64,000 bases of DNA, from assembly GCA_004369085.1 (NCBI GenBank), contig ML210169.1, positions 181,505-245,504 of the forward strand, read 5' to 3'. This document shows, piece by piece, positions 33,966-53,545 of this stretch. The position numbers and the translations under genes are program-made. Under the pieces are notes generated by a model. That model made no database searches. It was given only the letters and a program-made list of their open reading frames with translations, and had not been told where the DNA came from. Each line of letters starts with the position of its first letter. The first letter of the stretch is position 1. Source of the DNA: Coprinopsis marcescibilis. Its lineage: Eukaryota > Basidiomycota > Agaricomycetes > Agaricales > Psathyrellaceae.

Positions 33966-34299
33966 GGTTGGTGATGTTTGAGGCGTCGACCGAGCAATTC
34001 GGGAAAATGGCACTTGGAGAGAAGAGCGGATAAGAAAAGTTGAAGAGGACGGTATGAAGGTTGCCAATAAGGCCAGCTTAGTTATATATGAGACCCAACC
34101 TTGATTCGAGCCGAGAGTACCCCGCAACCGCTACGGCAGCCGTCCACAGCCGTCCACTCGATCGTCTTCTTAAAACGGCTGCCCGGAATGGAGTGAGCAG
34201 AATTTGTCTTGTGAGTCCTCGTTATTTGATCGAGATAGATCAAGAGTTTGCATGGTTTAAACTCAACATTTCAACACCTGGACGCTATTGAGAGCCTGG
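33966..34299. promoter_or_regulatory. P450 promoter side
   Basis: Upstream of the P450 start; the P450 frame stays open to 34127 but lacks conservation before the ATG at 33965. The interval up to the TFC4 start is then occupied by the duplicated segment described separately. Confidence 0.35.
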
Positions 34300-34715
34300 A
34301 CAGGGACTATGATTGCATTATTGACCTCGAAAGTAGGTCGAATACTGGACTTTCCCAAAACTAGAGAACTTTCAGACGATTAGTGCATTCGAAGATCTCC
34401 AACGGTGTTCAAACTCACTGTGTCATCGTCTGTTGAAAGTACTTCCGTGTTACCGGGAAAATATATATAATCCAAATGAATGTCCGAGGTCACCGGATTT
34501 TCAAGATCCGCGAGATGCCGAGGTGGGATCCCCACGGTCATTACCGCAATAATTTGCAACATCGCGTTGGTCAGTGGTTTGCCTTTTACCACCCTTGCTA
34601 TGCTCCGTCTGACCCCACTACTATTGACAAATACAGCGAAGAGGTGGAAGCTTTGAGTATAAGAATAAAGATATCAAACAGGGTGCATGAAATGAAATCA
34701 ACGGAGATTTGGTAC
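34300..34715 (+). pseudogene. decayed duplicate of TFC4 promoter and first exon
   Basis: This segment aligns collinearly with about 34863-35313. Matched landmarks: ACTATGATTGCATTATTGAC with ACTATGGGCGCATTGCCAAC; CTTCCGTGTTACCGGG with CTTTCCGTGTCACGGAG; AATCCAAATGAATG with TTCCAAATGCTAATG; and GAAATGAAATCAACGGAGATTT with the equivalent in exon 1 of TFC4. The copied start codon (34600) survives, but an indel directly after ATGCTCCG shifts the frame and the acidic stretch is lost. It is therefore a non-coding relic lying between the P450 promoter and the working TFC4 start. Confidence 0.75.
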
Positions 34716-34862
34716 CCCTGGTGGACGACCTCTAATTCACTTCGCGCGTCGTGTACAAAGTCGCCAAAGCTTTTGAACCCTTGTCGTACCAAGAGGCTCC
34801 AGGGTCTTTGATTCGTAACGCAATCTTTTTACACCAGAACGCTAGGACTTTCATTTACAATC

Positions 34863-35188
34863 AGAGGGACGGGTACTATGGGCGCATTGCCAACCTTGAA
34901 AGGTTGAAAATGAGCTCTCTTGTAAACCGGAGAGTTCTTAGATGGTCAGTGCCTACGAGGATGGCTACAAGTCTCCAGTAGTGTGTTCGAATTCACTTCC
35001 TATCGCCTTTTCAAGAAGCTTTCCGTGTCACGGAGCCAAAATATATTCCAAATGCTAATGGCCGAGATCGCCGGTTTTCTTACAGACGCCGAATTCTCAC
35101 GGCAATGGTCCTCTCAGCAACCTCAGCTTGGCAAGCACAAACTTGAGATCTACGCCTTAACCACCACATTATCCAGCGGCCAGTTAAA
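34863..35188 (+). repeat. intact-side copy of the duplicated TFC4 upstream segment
   Basis: The upstream half of the duplication unit whose decayed partner is at 34300-34600. It ends at the TFC4 start codon and so includes the present promoter and leader. The copies are offset by roughly 560-600 bp. Confidence 0.7.
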
Positions 35189-38100
35189 ATGCTCCGGTTC
35201 GACCCTACCACTAGTGACGAATCTAGCGAGGAGGAAGATCTATCATCAAATTCTGAGGATGAGATTGAGGATATCGAACAGGGAACAAAAAATGAAATTG
35301 ACGGAGATTTCGAGTAAGCGCGTTTCTGTATCGCAGTCAGGACTTTATATCTCAGTAATCAGTCAGATTATTCAAGGAATACGGTCAAAGGATGGACCCA
35401 ATCTCGCAAAGGACTGGGATCTGAACTTTGCAGCTGAAAAGGAGGCGGAATTCCGGGATGACCTGCGCGAAGCGTCTGGGGTAGGTAGAAAGCGAAGGAA
35501 GGTGTGTATCTTGTCTGTTCGAGCTCATATTTGGACTAATGAACGTACAGAAAGGTCGCACAGCAGGCCCTGTCCTCTCACAACAAGTAAAGGCCTTGAT
35601 AGGTGACGGAAATCAGGCTTACATCGACAACAACATCCCTGAGGCCATCCGCCAAATGAGCGAGGTCATTCGCATCGAACCACGCGCAGCGTCAGCATGG
35701 TCAGTCTTAGCACAATGCTACGAGGACTTGGGCGAGATGCAGACAGCGCTGAAGTTACGCGTTATGGCTGCACACTTGCGCCACGATGCAGACGAATGGG
35801 ATCGTCTTGCACGCCAATCAAGAGACCTGGGTTTCAACCAGCAGGCCTTGTACTGCTATCGCAAAGTCAACAACCTCGATCCCGAGAATTTGGATGCATA
35901 TTGGGATCGTGCAGCACTAGCAAAGGAGACGGGCGACGTGAAAACCGCAAAGAATGCATTCTTGGCAATTTTGAAGCGGTTCCCCCACGATATGACCGTT
36001 CTGCGCGAGCTGCACCCGATTTTGGTGGAATTGAACGATTTGCCGATGTGTGCACAACTGCTGCAGCATGCATTCGATTTCCATCAGCGAAATGGAGCTG
36101 CTTTGGCTGGAACGTTCTCGAATCTCGATGTGTTGCTGTTGGCGGATTTGCACAATGCGTTGGGCGAGTACGATAGGGCGGTTGATGTGATCAGGAAAGG
36201 GATTCGGTGGTTACAGGGCAGGGAAGAGCAACGGTATTGGGATCTGTGCGAGGATGATAGGGAGTACGACATTCCGAATATTTCTCCGCGGGAGGGTGGT
36301 GCAGTAGACCCGGGCTACTTTGATCTAGATACCAACGCTAGGCATCGGTTGGCAGTGGCAAGAATCAAAATGGGCGATATCGAAGAGGGAAAGGTAAGTT
36401 GCAGGCTTACACTTTTGGAAGCATCTCACACGTTTTCCAGCGCCACGCCAACATTGTACTTGCTGAGGACGTGCTTGACTATGCTGTACTATTCTCGGAA
36501 ATTGCCGATGCGTATTTCGACCGGGAACTGTGGGCAGAGGCCAAACCAATTTACGAGCTGCTCGGTGGTGACCCAGCTGTGAGTGTTCTCCGATTGTCAT
36601 ATGTCGCAACTAACACTTTGATTTAGACGAGCAGCATCTATATCTTGCTACAGACCGCGGCATGCATGAGGAACATGGAGCAACTGAAGGAAGCTGCAGA
36701 GGTCTACGAACACAGTACGTCTCGCTATCGCTGGGTCGGGCAGACACTGACATTTTTCGCAGTCCGCCTTGCCGATCCCAGCCACAACGACGCCAGGATG
36801 AAGCTGGCGGAAATCTACGAAATTCTAGGCGAAACCAGACGTGCCTTGGATTTGGTTTACGAAGGTGCGTTTATAACCCGTTTCCATTCAGATCTGGACT
36901 CATTTCTATGCAGTCATTGATTCGCGAAAGAAGCGTAAAGGCGGTACGAACCAACCATCGACACAATCTGGAAACGCTGAAGCTGGACCGTCGACTATCA
37001 CGACTTCGTTATTCGCAGAAGAGAGAGCGACTGGGAAGACGAAGGGCAGTGTCAACAAGCCGCAGAATCGTCTTACCCATGCCCAGTTGCGAGACCTCGA
37101 ATCCGAGAAGGAGAGGGAGGTTATCAGAGGGTTCAAGAAGCTCAAAGATCTGTGGCAGTTCCTCAGTGGACCCACCTTCAACCAAACGGGAGCGGGCAAT
37201 GTCGGAGAGCAGGAGAGGTTGTGGATGCTTGAAGCTGAGAAGTTGGTTGATATGTTCCGGGAGACGAGGAATCTGTTTCTGACCAGCCGAGTAAGGACAT
37301 CATAGTCTCCACTGGAAAGTCGCTGATTTGGTGTTTAGAACAATCCATTCAGGGGGATGTTTCCCAGGAATAAGAAGAGACAGCAATCAGAGGCGGAGGC
37401 TGATGAAGATCGCATGGCGTCGAGGTTGCAGTTGGACCTTGGTGGGTGGTTTCTCTTGGCTCCCCTAACTAGTCTGATATAGGATGTATTTCAGAACGGG
37501 ATAGCCTTGCGAAGAGCGGAAAGTCAAAGCAGGGTCAAGATAAAAGTGGTGTGGACGTGTTCAGAGGCGTATCTTTCGGAGACTGGTTGAAGATGATCAT
37601 CCAGGTAAGCTGTTTCTTCACATTCACCTGTACCGATGCTCATTGTTCGACTTTAGTATTGCTTCATTTTAACACAGAGGGGGCACTACGACCTCGCTGA
37701 TGAAATTCTCAGACATGTCCTTGTGTCGAATGCCTACCAGGCGCAGGAGAGGCAGGATGCCATTCGTGTTGCGATTATAAGTACGTTCCAACCGATATGG
37801 ACTAGTCTGTGTTGCTCATTTTTTGTTCAGCTTGCGCTATTCATGCACAAAACTTTGCTTCCGTCGTGGACCAATGTCGCAAGTTCATCACCCGACATCA
37901 ATTCAATAATGAGCCTCTTCGGCTGCTCCTAGCATGCCTTGCGAGTGGTCTGAGGCCGACTGACGCGTTCATTACGAGCACGTTGCAGAAGCACTTGTTT
38001 AGAGAGATGAAGCTGGCCGACATGGCTGTCAAGAGCCCTGAATCGCTCAGATGGAATTCTCTGAATAAAAGATGGGCTGGGAACATCGTTAGCAAAGGTG

Positions 38101-39011
38101 AAGGGAAGAAGGGTGCTGGGGGGGATGAGGATGTGGACGGAGAAGAGGATGCAGAGGGCGAGGAAGAGGATGGGGATGAGGGTGCTGGGGAAACTGTCAC
38201 TGTAATTTCAGGCTCAGGCAGTGAACCAGCCCAGGCGTCTTCGGCCCATGTCGAGAAAGCCAGTGGTGCTGCTGGAACAGAGCTGCATGTGGAGGGTCGG
38301 TCGAAACTGCCGACAAAGCACAATCCAGTGCTTGTGACGATTTATGGTCAGATATGCATTGCCGCGAAGAGTTATCAGAGTGCGATATGTGAGGTTTCTT
38401 TTGTGTTCTCAGGGATTTATTGAGATATTGATGTGAGTCGTGGTCGACAGTCTATCTGCTGCATGCGTATGATTATTCGCCGAATGACCCGATGATTTGC
38501 CTGTGTCTGGCGATTGCGTCTGTTGGACGGGCTATGCAGAGGCAGTCGGATAATAGGCATCATTTGATTGCTCAGGTACGATTTTGGCTACCTTTCCCTG
38601 TTCACTGGGGTACTGATGCTGGCGTAGGGGATGGCTTTCCTTTCTCAGTATCGGAATCTGAGAGGGAAAGATCCCAGAACACTGCGAGAAGTGGAGTACA
38701 ACTTTGGGAGGATATTCCATCAACTAGGTGCGCACTTTCGTTTGTTGATGAGAGAGCTCCAGTTGAACTCAATGTCTGGTAGGTTTGTATTCGTACGCCG
38801 TGAAACATTATGAACGGGTTTTGGAGATGGCAGAACAACAAAATGTGAGTTTCACATTATATCCTTCCTTGGTTACCGACCGCTCAACTCTTGGATACCC
38901 CAGGAACCTACGTATGCCAAGGAAGCTGCCTACAACCTATCGTTGATTTTTGTTTTCACTGGTGCTACACCACTTGCTGAGAATCTGTATCGGAAATGGT
39001 TGTCTCTGTGA
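35189..39011 (+). CDS. TFC4: TFIIIC subunit with TPR repeats (Tfc4/Sfc4/GTF3C3)
   Basis: Subunit of RNA polymerase III factor TFIIIC that bridges A-box DNA binding and TFIIIB recruitment. Exon 1 (35189..35313) encodes MLRFDPTTSDESSEEEDLSS, an acidic N-terminus. Exon 2 (35363..35501) gives QIIQGIRSKDGPNLAKDWD and FRDDLREASGVGRKRRK. Exon 3 (35551..36393) starts the TPR array: VKALIGDGNQAYIDNNIPEA, AWSVLAQCYEDLGEMQTALK, AYWDRAALAKETGDVKTAKN. Further TPRs follow (KLAEIYEILGETRRALDLVY near 36800; EAAYNLSLIFVFTGATPLAE near 38920). A Glu/Asp/Gly-rich insert of about 35 residues lies at 38100-38200. It ends YRKWLSL, stop at 39009-39011. A dozen or so short introns; the middle joins were followed in outline. 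Domain order matches the family. Confidence 0.88.
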
Positions 39012-39283
39012 ACCAGCAATTGCATTTCATTTCATTCTTTTGTCTACATGTTAATCACCGAAGGCTACATAAATGATACAAATACCTACTTACTGAGAGA
39101 AGAACGCCAAGAGGCCAAAAAATCGGTGACTGCCCTGGAAGATTGTAAATCCGCAACTCAGATTGGCTGAGCCCAAATTTACCCGCGCGGCAACCAACCA
39201 TTTCCAACTTAACAAAAACCTCCGTGGTCACAGTCTTCTGGTCTGTGCGGCACGACGTCAGCAAACTTCATTCGCTGTCCACG

Positions 39284-46296
<7,013 letters not shown>

Positions 46297-47068
46297 TCTA
46301 GTATTGCTACGTTTACTCGATCTACCTGCTACCTTAAGTAATTTAATGTTATCGACTTGTTACCATCTTTTGTCATTTGGCCCTGCTAACATGAGACCAC
46401 CGTGGCAGAACTGTTTCAAGGGGCTCCTTTGTCTCGAAAGATGACTGGGTGCTTGAAATTGCTCTTTGTGAATTGATCCTTGTGTTCTAGTACGTACCAC
46501 GCCACTGCTGCTGTTGTTCCTGTGTCTGAGCATGGCACCTCTTCTGTCGTGCAGCATGTCAACAAAGTTACTACACTGTTTGGAACAGTTTGTGTTCCGG
46601 CTACTGGAAACGTATGTCAGGGCTCAACATGAAATTTAGCGTGCATCCCAGCTTCCAGATACGTTTTTGATTCGCTCGCTCAGGACTATCGACTGGTACG
46701 CATCTTTCAATATCTGGATTGATCGCCCGAAATTCCTTTGTTACGCATTCGAAATGGTAATCACGGAGTGCACAGTTATTTCTATATGAGAATAGTACGT
46801 ATCCGCATCCCATTCTCACTTCGTAATTCCTCAATTCACGAACCCACAGTCCGCCGACACAAAGCAGGGATGCCGGCGTTACACCTGAGAATGACCTCCT
46901 GAGTCGTTGCATCAGTGTCAATATAATCATTCCTTCACGCAACGAACGCCCACAGGGCGGGTGTCCATATTTCTTCGTAACCTTGTCAGCGTCTAGATGT
47001 CCTGCATCCCGTTTTCAACTTCGTTAAGGGGACACATACCGCAACACTTTCCCTAGTCTACCTAGATT
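46297..47068. other. intergenic, no gene seen
   Basis: ABC transporter 3' flank and upstream region of the first of three tandem DUF6533 genes. A minus-strand frame at 46942-46601 has no domain support. Confidence 0.45.
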
Positions 47069-48702
47069 ATGGATCCATCCATCGGAGTTCTCGTTGAAAA
47101 GGAAATCGGAAGGCAGGTCCTTTATGTGAGTGCACCACTATATACCTTATGTGGTAACACTGACTGTGGGCATCCTTGAGTACATCCAAGGTCCGTATCG
47201 ATATCTAGTTGCAGAGTTCACCTTTTTGCTCAAGCTCTTTCAGTGTCTGTGATTGTGTTTCTTGTGCGTACGCGGCCCCTCTCACCGTTGAGTTGACAAG
47301 CGCCAACTTGAATGACCACATCCATTATAGGTTAGCGACTATATTTCAACTTTTTCTCTCGAGGTGACTTTTCTAATTGTTCAAATATCCGAACCCTATT
47401 AAAATCATCGTATTATTCATTATCTGCGACTCGCAGTAGGTCTTGTATTTTTGGCCTTCACCGTGGACAACTGCCAAGATCCTTTTGGCCCGTTATTCCG
47501 TGATATCCCCCAGCGCACTTGGACTGTTATGTATGTCATTTGGTCTCTTCGACATCCCATAACCCCTTGAACGGTCTCCGGGCTGTACCTCGCCTTATTA
47601 CTTATTCCAGATGGCTTTTTCACGAATCTGCCTCCGCAGGTACCACTTTTTAAATCTTCGTCTCTCCGCTGCTGTTGAAATTGATTATTTGAGGAATGCC
47701 ATCGCTATTTTGCCTTGACCAGTGGTAAGTGCACAGCTATATTGAATCTCTCAAACTGCTATTGGCTTCCCTGAAAACACCAGTGGCGTCGCTTATCTCC
47801 GTCTCGCTCTGTGAAGGCACAATCTGGATTAAATGGGAACCCAAGACTAAGCTGACCATCTGAACTTGAAGGAATCCTGTTCATGCTGGTGTACGCAATC
47901 TCAGGCTCATCTAGTGGCAAAAGAACCGTGGTATTATTACTAACTCAGTTCTTGGTAAGTTACCGCCCTTGCGACAATTCTCAAGGAAGTTGGCTGACAG
48001 TGTTCCCACTAGGGGATGACTGCCGGACAGTTCGCTTTGCTGGCTAAATTCGCGTCAAGCGTTTCGTGTAAGTGTGACAATGTTAGCCCGATATCAAAAT
48101 TAATCTCCAGTCAGTTCCTGAGGCAACACCTATGACTTCTGGTTGTGTTCCCTCCGGGGACCAGCACACATCCCTCTGGTTTGCAGGAATCCACGTTCTA
48201 TTTGTGCTCAGTGGCGGAAGTGAGCTACCCTTTTACGTTTCTGCCCGTATGCTGAACGAAAACGGATAGTTCTTTTCCTTATCATGTGCCTTGTCGCAAA
48301 TCGCGAGTTCAGGGAGGTCAAATCTCGTTACTGTCCATCTTCTTTCGCGATGGGCTTGTGTATTTTGTCGTCCTTACTGGTAAGAGGCTCTGAAATACTC
48401 AGAGTTGTTGAACCGCATAGTTATACAAACTGTTTAAACCGGGCTAGCATTCTCCACAGTCAATATTTTCGTCGCTATCAACGTATCAGTAAGTTGCTTC
48501 TCATCGCCAGCAATTGTGCCCGGAACTCACGGTGAATAATAGATCTCCCATAATCTGCTATTGGGCCAGTACGTCCATCAGTAAATTACATCTTGTCACG
48601 ATCGAAGCTTACTGTATTTTGTTCAGTTCTCAAGCCGTGGTTCACGGTATTTTAGCGCCCCGAATGGTACTTCATCTTCGCGAGGCGGCCGAAATGGGAT
48701 AG
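47069..48702 (+). CDS. DUF6533-type multi-pass membrane protein (copy 3)
   Basis: The start gives MDPSIGVLVEKEIGRQVLY before the first donor. The DUF6533 core exon (about 47440-47530) reads VLYFWPSPWTTAKILLARYS, then VISPSALGLL. Further small exons carry hydrophobic segments. The ending VVHGILAPRMVLHLREAAEMG (48640-48700) is the family signature, but the cytosolic tail after it is only a few residues, shorter than in the other copies. First of a tandem trio on this strand, about 0.75 kb before copy 4. Several middle exon joins were not resolved, and a degraded copy is possible. Confidence 0.55.
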
Positions 48703-49454
48703 CCCAGTGTCAATGAGAGACTGGGGGCTCGCTCCATTCAAGCGTTTTCAGGCCCACTTGCACCGTGAAATACAATCTACAAAGGGCTTAACACTCATAT
48801 AGTATATTTCATGCCGTGATTTATCGCTTCTCTGATATCGATATCCCAGAAGATTCTGAGAAGGTAGAACACGCAGATGTTTACCTCACGGCTATCTCCC
48901 GCAGGCTTGTGGTCAAGGGCATACTTCAATTTATCAATGATGGTGATCCGTCTGTGATTCAGAATTGAGGTGGTGACGACTGTTGACTAGAAAAGCTTCG
49001 GCTCATTAGAATGTCGATTGGTAGGGTCCAACCCTTGCATAGAAGGGAATAGGTCCACTACGGGTCGAAGCTTGGCAGTAATAAGTGGGAATCCACTGTC
49101 AAACAGAGGCATCTATCGCTTAACTTGAATTGGGTGGGAATATTTCAGGCAAGGAATGAGAACATCAAATTCGAATGGAGATGGAGGCTCCGAGTAGTTT
49201 CACCGGTCTCGCCAAGCAGCGACTTCGATAGTGATCCCCAGACCTTTATTTATCGGTGGAAGATAACCTAAGGCCTAGATTTATGTAGTGCCGGTGTAAA
49301 GTCACCGACTTGCTAGCGCCTTTCAATCTTTCTAGCTTACAACCGATGATTAACAACCCGGTAGGTCATTTATCTCTCTTAAAGGAACATGAAAGCCAAG
49401 TGCTCATCCTACCATGCTTATCTCTTGCCCTTACCCTTCCACTGCTTAAACCGA
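48703..49454. other. intergenic between DUF6533 copies 3 and 4
   Basis: No coding signal recognised; it contains the promoter of copy 4. Confidence 0.4.
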
Positions 49455-51192
49455 ATGTCCAACCTCGACGACACCTTCCCTTCAACGGGGCTTGGCATGC
49501 GCTATGTAGGTCCTTCTCTGCTCCTCGTAGGGTCACTCATGGCACCTGAGCACTTACAGTTCGCCCACGGTAAGTGCAATCGACTTCAATCGAGCTTCAA
49601 ATCCTTGAGACTGAATACCATCGCTGTCTAGTGGCCGTAGCCACGCTGCTTGTGCGTGATCTCCATACACCACGCAAGATTCTGTGGAGCTCATTTTAAG
49701 CGCCCGATAGATCAGCGACTACTTTGAGACGCTCCCTTCCGAGGTATAGCCTCTGTCTTCTCGCTCTCTCGTAATGTTACTCTAATTCCATTCCATAGAT
49801 TCGTTACATATGGCAGTCGCGTTGGAGCATCATCAAAATCTTATTCATTTTGACACGGTACTCCGCATTGGTGGACACCGTTTTGGCTTTCAATTGTGAG
49901 TTTCTCATGTACATTCACACTCCTGTGAAGGTCAATATCCAACGTGCCTTCCAGATGGCTTTTTTTCAGCGGGCTTGTCCCCTCAAGTTGAGCAGAGGAG
50001 TCCTTGCCGTCCGTCTATTAAACTCATCACCCGTCTCACAGAAGTGCCATCTATTTCTGAGCATAAGCTGTGGTGGGCTTTATGGCGCATGTTACGAAAC
50101 CCCTACTCAAACACTTCTTCGTTGATATAGTGACATCTGTGGCAATGCTTGCATTTTCCGAAGGTATAGTCTACTCACCATGACTGAGACGAAAACAAGC
50201 TTCAAAATCACGCCAGGGATTCTGTTCATCCGAGTTTGCGCAATCACCAGTGGTAGCCGCCTGCTGGTGTGGGCACTCTTTTCGCAATATATCGCAAGTT
50301 TGGTACCAGCTCAATAATTCATCTACCTGATGGGGGTTAATTATAGACAGTACACGTCGTGCAGTTCGTTCTCGTGACAAGATTCATCGAAAATGTCTCT
50401 TGTAAGTGCCTCCTTGAATTATATCTGAATAATCTTTAACCTCTATTCCAGTCCTCGAGGCACCGATAACACGCCAAAGTGGTTGTATCCCACTTGCTGC
50501 TCCACATGCGCTTCGTTTCCTCTTGGTGCTGTTCGTCATCTTTGTGGTAAGTGCTGGGTGTAAGTTCTTCGGGCACTGAGCGAGTGGAAATCCCATACTC
50601 ATAATACCGTTTTATAAACAGTACTTGTGTTAATCATGTGTGCGATAGGAATACACCACTTCAAGTCAGGAAGAAGCAGTCTCTTCACCATATTCTTCCG
50701 TGACGGCCTTGCTTACTTTGCAATTCTTGCCGGCACGTATACGCTTGTCACTCCCTGATTTCAGGACACTCCTTGACCACTCCAAATATCATAGGCGTTT
50801 CAATCGGGAATATCATTTTCAGCACAGGGGAATCGGTGAGGAACCTCCCTCCAAACATCTGACCAGCAGAGAGCATTGTGATACAGTGTGGCTAATTTTG
50901 ATTTTGATACAACCAGGTTGCGGACAATCTGATAGGCGGTCAGTAAGTACCCTCGGCATTTGCAAGATGATTGGAACTAAGTATCACCGACAACCTCGAA
51001 CTTTGTAGCATTCAAGGGGTAATTCACGCCATAATAGCACCACGGATGATTCTTCACCTACGCCGCGCCGCCGACGCGAGTGTCAGAGAGGACAACATTA
51101 TGAAACACTGGAGATACCCCTCATTGACGTTGTCTGCAGCTCAAATTGCAACGGCGGAGGAGATGTTCCCTTCGATTCCAAGGGAGGATTAG
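49455..51192 (+). CDS. DUF6533-type multi-pass membrane protein (copy 4)
   Basis: Starts MSNLDDTFPSTGLGMRY, followed by small exons coding FAH, VAVATLLVRD and DYFETLPSE. The core exon (about 49799-49888) reads IRYIWQSRWSIIKILFILTR and YSALVDTVLAFN, a clear DUF6533 pattern. Several hydrophobic exons follow, and the last gives LCSIQGVIHAIIAPRMILHL, then RRAADASVREDNIMKHW, with a cytosolic tail of about 45 residues ending SIPRED. The exon boundary after TLPSE is at the same place as in copies 1, 5 and 6. Function is unknown; seven TM segments are inferred. Confidence 0.65.
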
Positions 51193-51809
51193 GAATACCA
51201 TAACGGGGCCATCCATAGACTTCTAGATATGTAACTCAATGGCATTTGATATCCGTGAAACTCTGCCTCTCACCACTGAACGGTTGTGTCTTGGACTTTC
51301 CCTGCGCGGCAATGAACCGAAGTTTGTTTGGCCTACGTAGGGGGACAGTATGGGTCCCCACTTTCTGCTCCAGTAGCTGCTGGGCCGGCACTACCTGGTC
51401 GTAGCTGGTTGTGCGACGCCGGTTCAGTGTTGAGTCTTGGACCGTCTTTGGCGGGCCAAAGTTTACAGCACCCGGGAACGATATAGGCCCGGGCGCAGGC
51501 GGGCGCTAACTTGACCCGCCGGTGTCCTTTCGCCTTGCCCCATTTGAAGCACCATGAGGCTGCCTGAAGGCCGGTTCGAACGGCGATGCTACTCATTCAA
51601 TTGAATTTTGCTGGAACCATGAGAATGGTAACTGCCGCATGAAACAGTTCTCACCAGGACCTGTTCCTTTCGCCAGCAGTCAATTTACTACGGAATGGAA
51701 CGTGCCCCCTTGCGCATGTTCCACAACTTGTCCATGAGGGAGAACTCGTCCTCTAGTCACTCGGTCTACTACATAACTGGGCTCCTTTCCTCATTAACCA
51801 GAAGTCACG
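51193..51809. other. intergenic between DUF6533 copies 4 and 5
   Basis: GC-richer than its surroundings at about 51330-51560, where a minus-strand frame of 87 codons exists without domain support. It includes the promoter of copy 5. Confidence 0.4.
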
Positions 51810-53545
51810 ATGGAGAGAGAGTATTGGGAGCTAGTCGAGTCTAAGCGGTTGCAGCATGTACGTTTCCTCGTTAATCAATGAATATTTAATCGACCTGACG
51901 TGGCGCCTCTCCTTGCTCCTTTCTTCTCGCAGTCCTTACAGGGTTTGTGCATTACATCTTTATCATGTTTTCAATCTCAACGATCATGAAGCCGGCCTTA
52001 TGACTTTCCTGGTACACAACTTTTCATCGGTGCAGTTACCAGTCAGCCATGTGGTACTTTAACTGGGATGCTGTCACAGGTGGCCGACTACCTTGAAACA
52101 TTGCCTTGGGAGGTAAGGATCGTCTCCATCGCAGCACTAAAGCCTGACCCTAAACTTTAACAGGTCGAATATGTGTGGAAATCCAAGTGGAATCTTGTGA
52201 AGGTTCTGTTCCTTCTCGCTCGGTACTCCATTTTCTTGGAGGTCATCCTCTTTGTTCCTTGTACGTGGCATTCTAAAATGTTCTACTGCAATGTTCTCTA
52301 AAACAGCGATTTGTGTTGCAGATCAGATAACTCGAAGCCCGGAGTTCACCAGACAAGTAGGCGTCCGTACGAGAGACAATTTGGCGGGCACTGATTTAGC
52401 TCGATAACCTGCTATAGGAATGTCAGGCCTTTTACATTATCTGTGGGAGTAAGAGCTTTCTTTCGTATTTGTATTCCTGAATTCTGACTTACACGTATGC
52501 TGATCCTCGTGGTAGTGGGTGTCATTTTAACAATAACGTTCACACAAGGTGTCTCCCGCTCTGGACTTTAGCAAAGTCGACAATGGTTAACAACCATGAA
52601 TTCTAGCGATATTCTTCATTCGGGTCTGGGCGCTTTCTGGACGGAGCAAGGGGATGCAGTACTACCTTTATGCTCAATTTTTCGTGAGTCAGCATTGAGA
52701 TATTGGGGATAGCACGCATTGTTTAATGGTGCGGATGAATCTAACAGGTCATGCACGGAACGCAGTTGATTCTGGGCTGTCTGGTATCAGCATGGACCTC
52801 AGGTAAGCTACTCGAGCAAAGGTTCAAACGTTTACGGCTAAATCCATCTCCTACAGTGTTAACAGGGACCGGCCTTCCCATAACTCAGCATACCGGCTGT
52901 CTGTTCCTTCCTCGACCCGAACTTGGGCCGATCATCAGCTTTCTTTTCGGGCTGTTTGTCATCAGCAGTACGAGTAAGGCCTCATTCTTACTGTAGACCT
53001 GGTGGGCGCTGAACTTGGCGTTGACAGTTCTCGTCTGCATAATGTGTTGGTTTGGATTCCGGCTATACCGCAGTCACCCTACGAATCTCATTACGATCAT
53101 ATTCAGTGACGGACTCCTGTATTATTTTACCTTGGCAGGTACCTGCTCGTTATCCGGGATGTAGTAGAGTCCGGTGCTCACGCTATCTTCCCTCCACAGC
53201 ACTATCTACCACGAATACCGTGCTCAACAAGCGTATAGATCAATCGGTGCGTCTTAACATTTATTCTTACTTGGGTTCAATCTTGTTTCTAAACCGCCAT
53301 CTCCTACAGCCCGAAATACTCTTAATTCTAATCGAGTGAGTAAAAGTGTTTCACAAGTCCCAACATTCTCGAGTCCTTACACCTGTTGCCTTGCCAGAGG
53401 TGAAGCGGTCCTTCACTCCGTCCTCGCCTGTCGGCTTCTTCTCCATGTGAGAGAGTTAGCACGTACAACTTCTCCGGCGGCATGGGATTGTTCGCTGCAT
53501 CTTGCTACGCATTTAGGTCAGGAGCACGCACCTACCTCTTCATGA
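51810..53545 (+). CDS. DUF6533-type multi-pass membrane protein (copy 5)
   Basis: Starts MEREYWELVESKRLQH at 51810. An exon ending DYLETLPWE precedes the core VEYVWKSKWNLVKVLFLLAR, then YSIFLEVILFVP (about 52164-52259). TM-coding exons follow near 52500-53110. The C-terminal exon reads ARGEAVLHSVLACRLLLHVR, then ELARTTSPAAWDCSL, the family ending with a Ser/His-containing tail; stop at 53545. It shares the TLPxE exon boundary with copies 1, 4 and 6 and is the last of the tandem trio. Not all intron joins were traced. Confidence 0.62.

Noticed and set aside
35697..36176. 159-codon plus frame in TFC4
   Set aside because: Out-of-phase shadow of the TPR exon.
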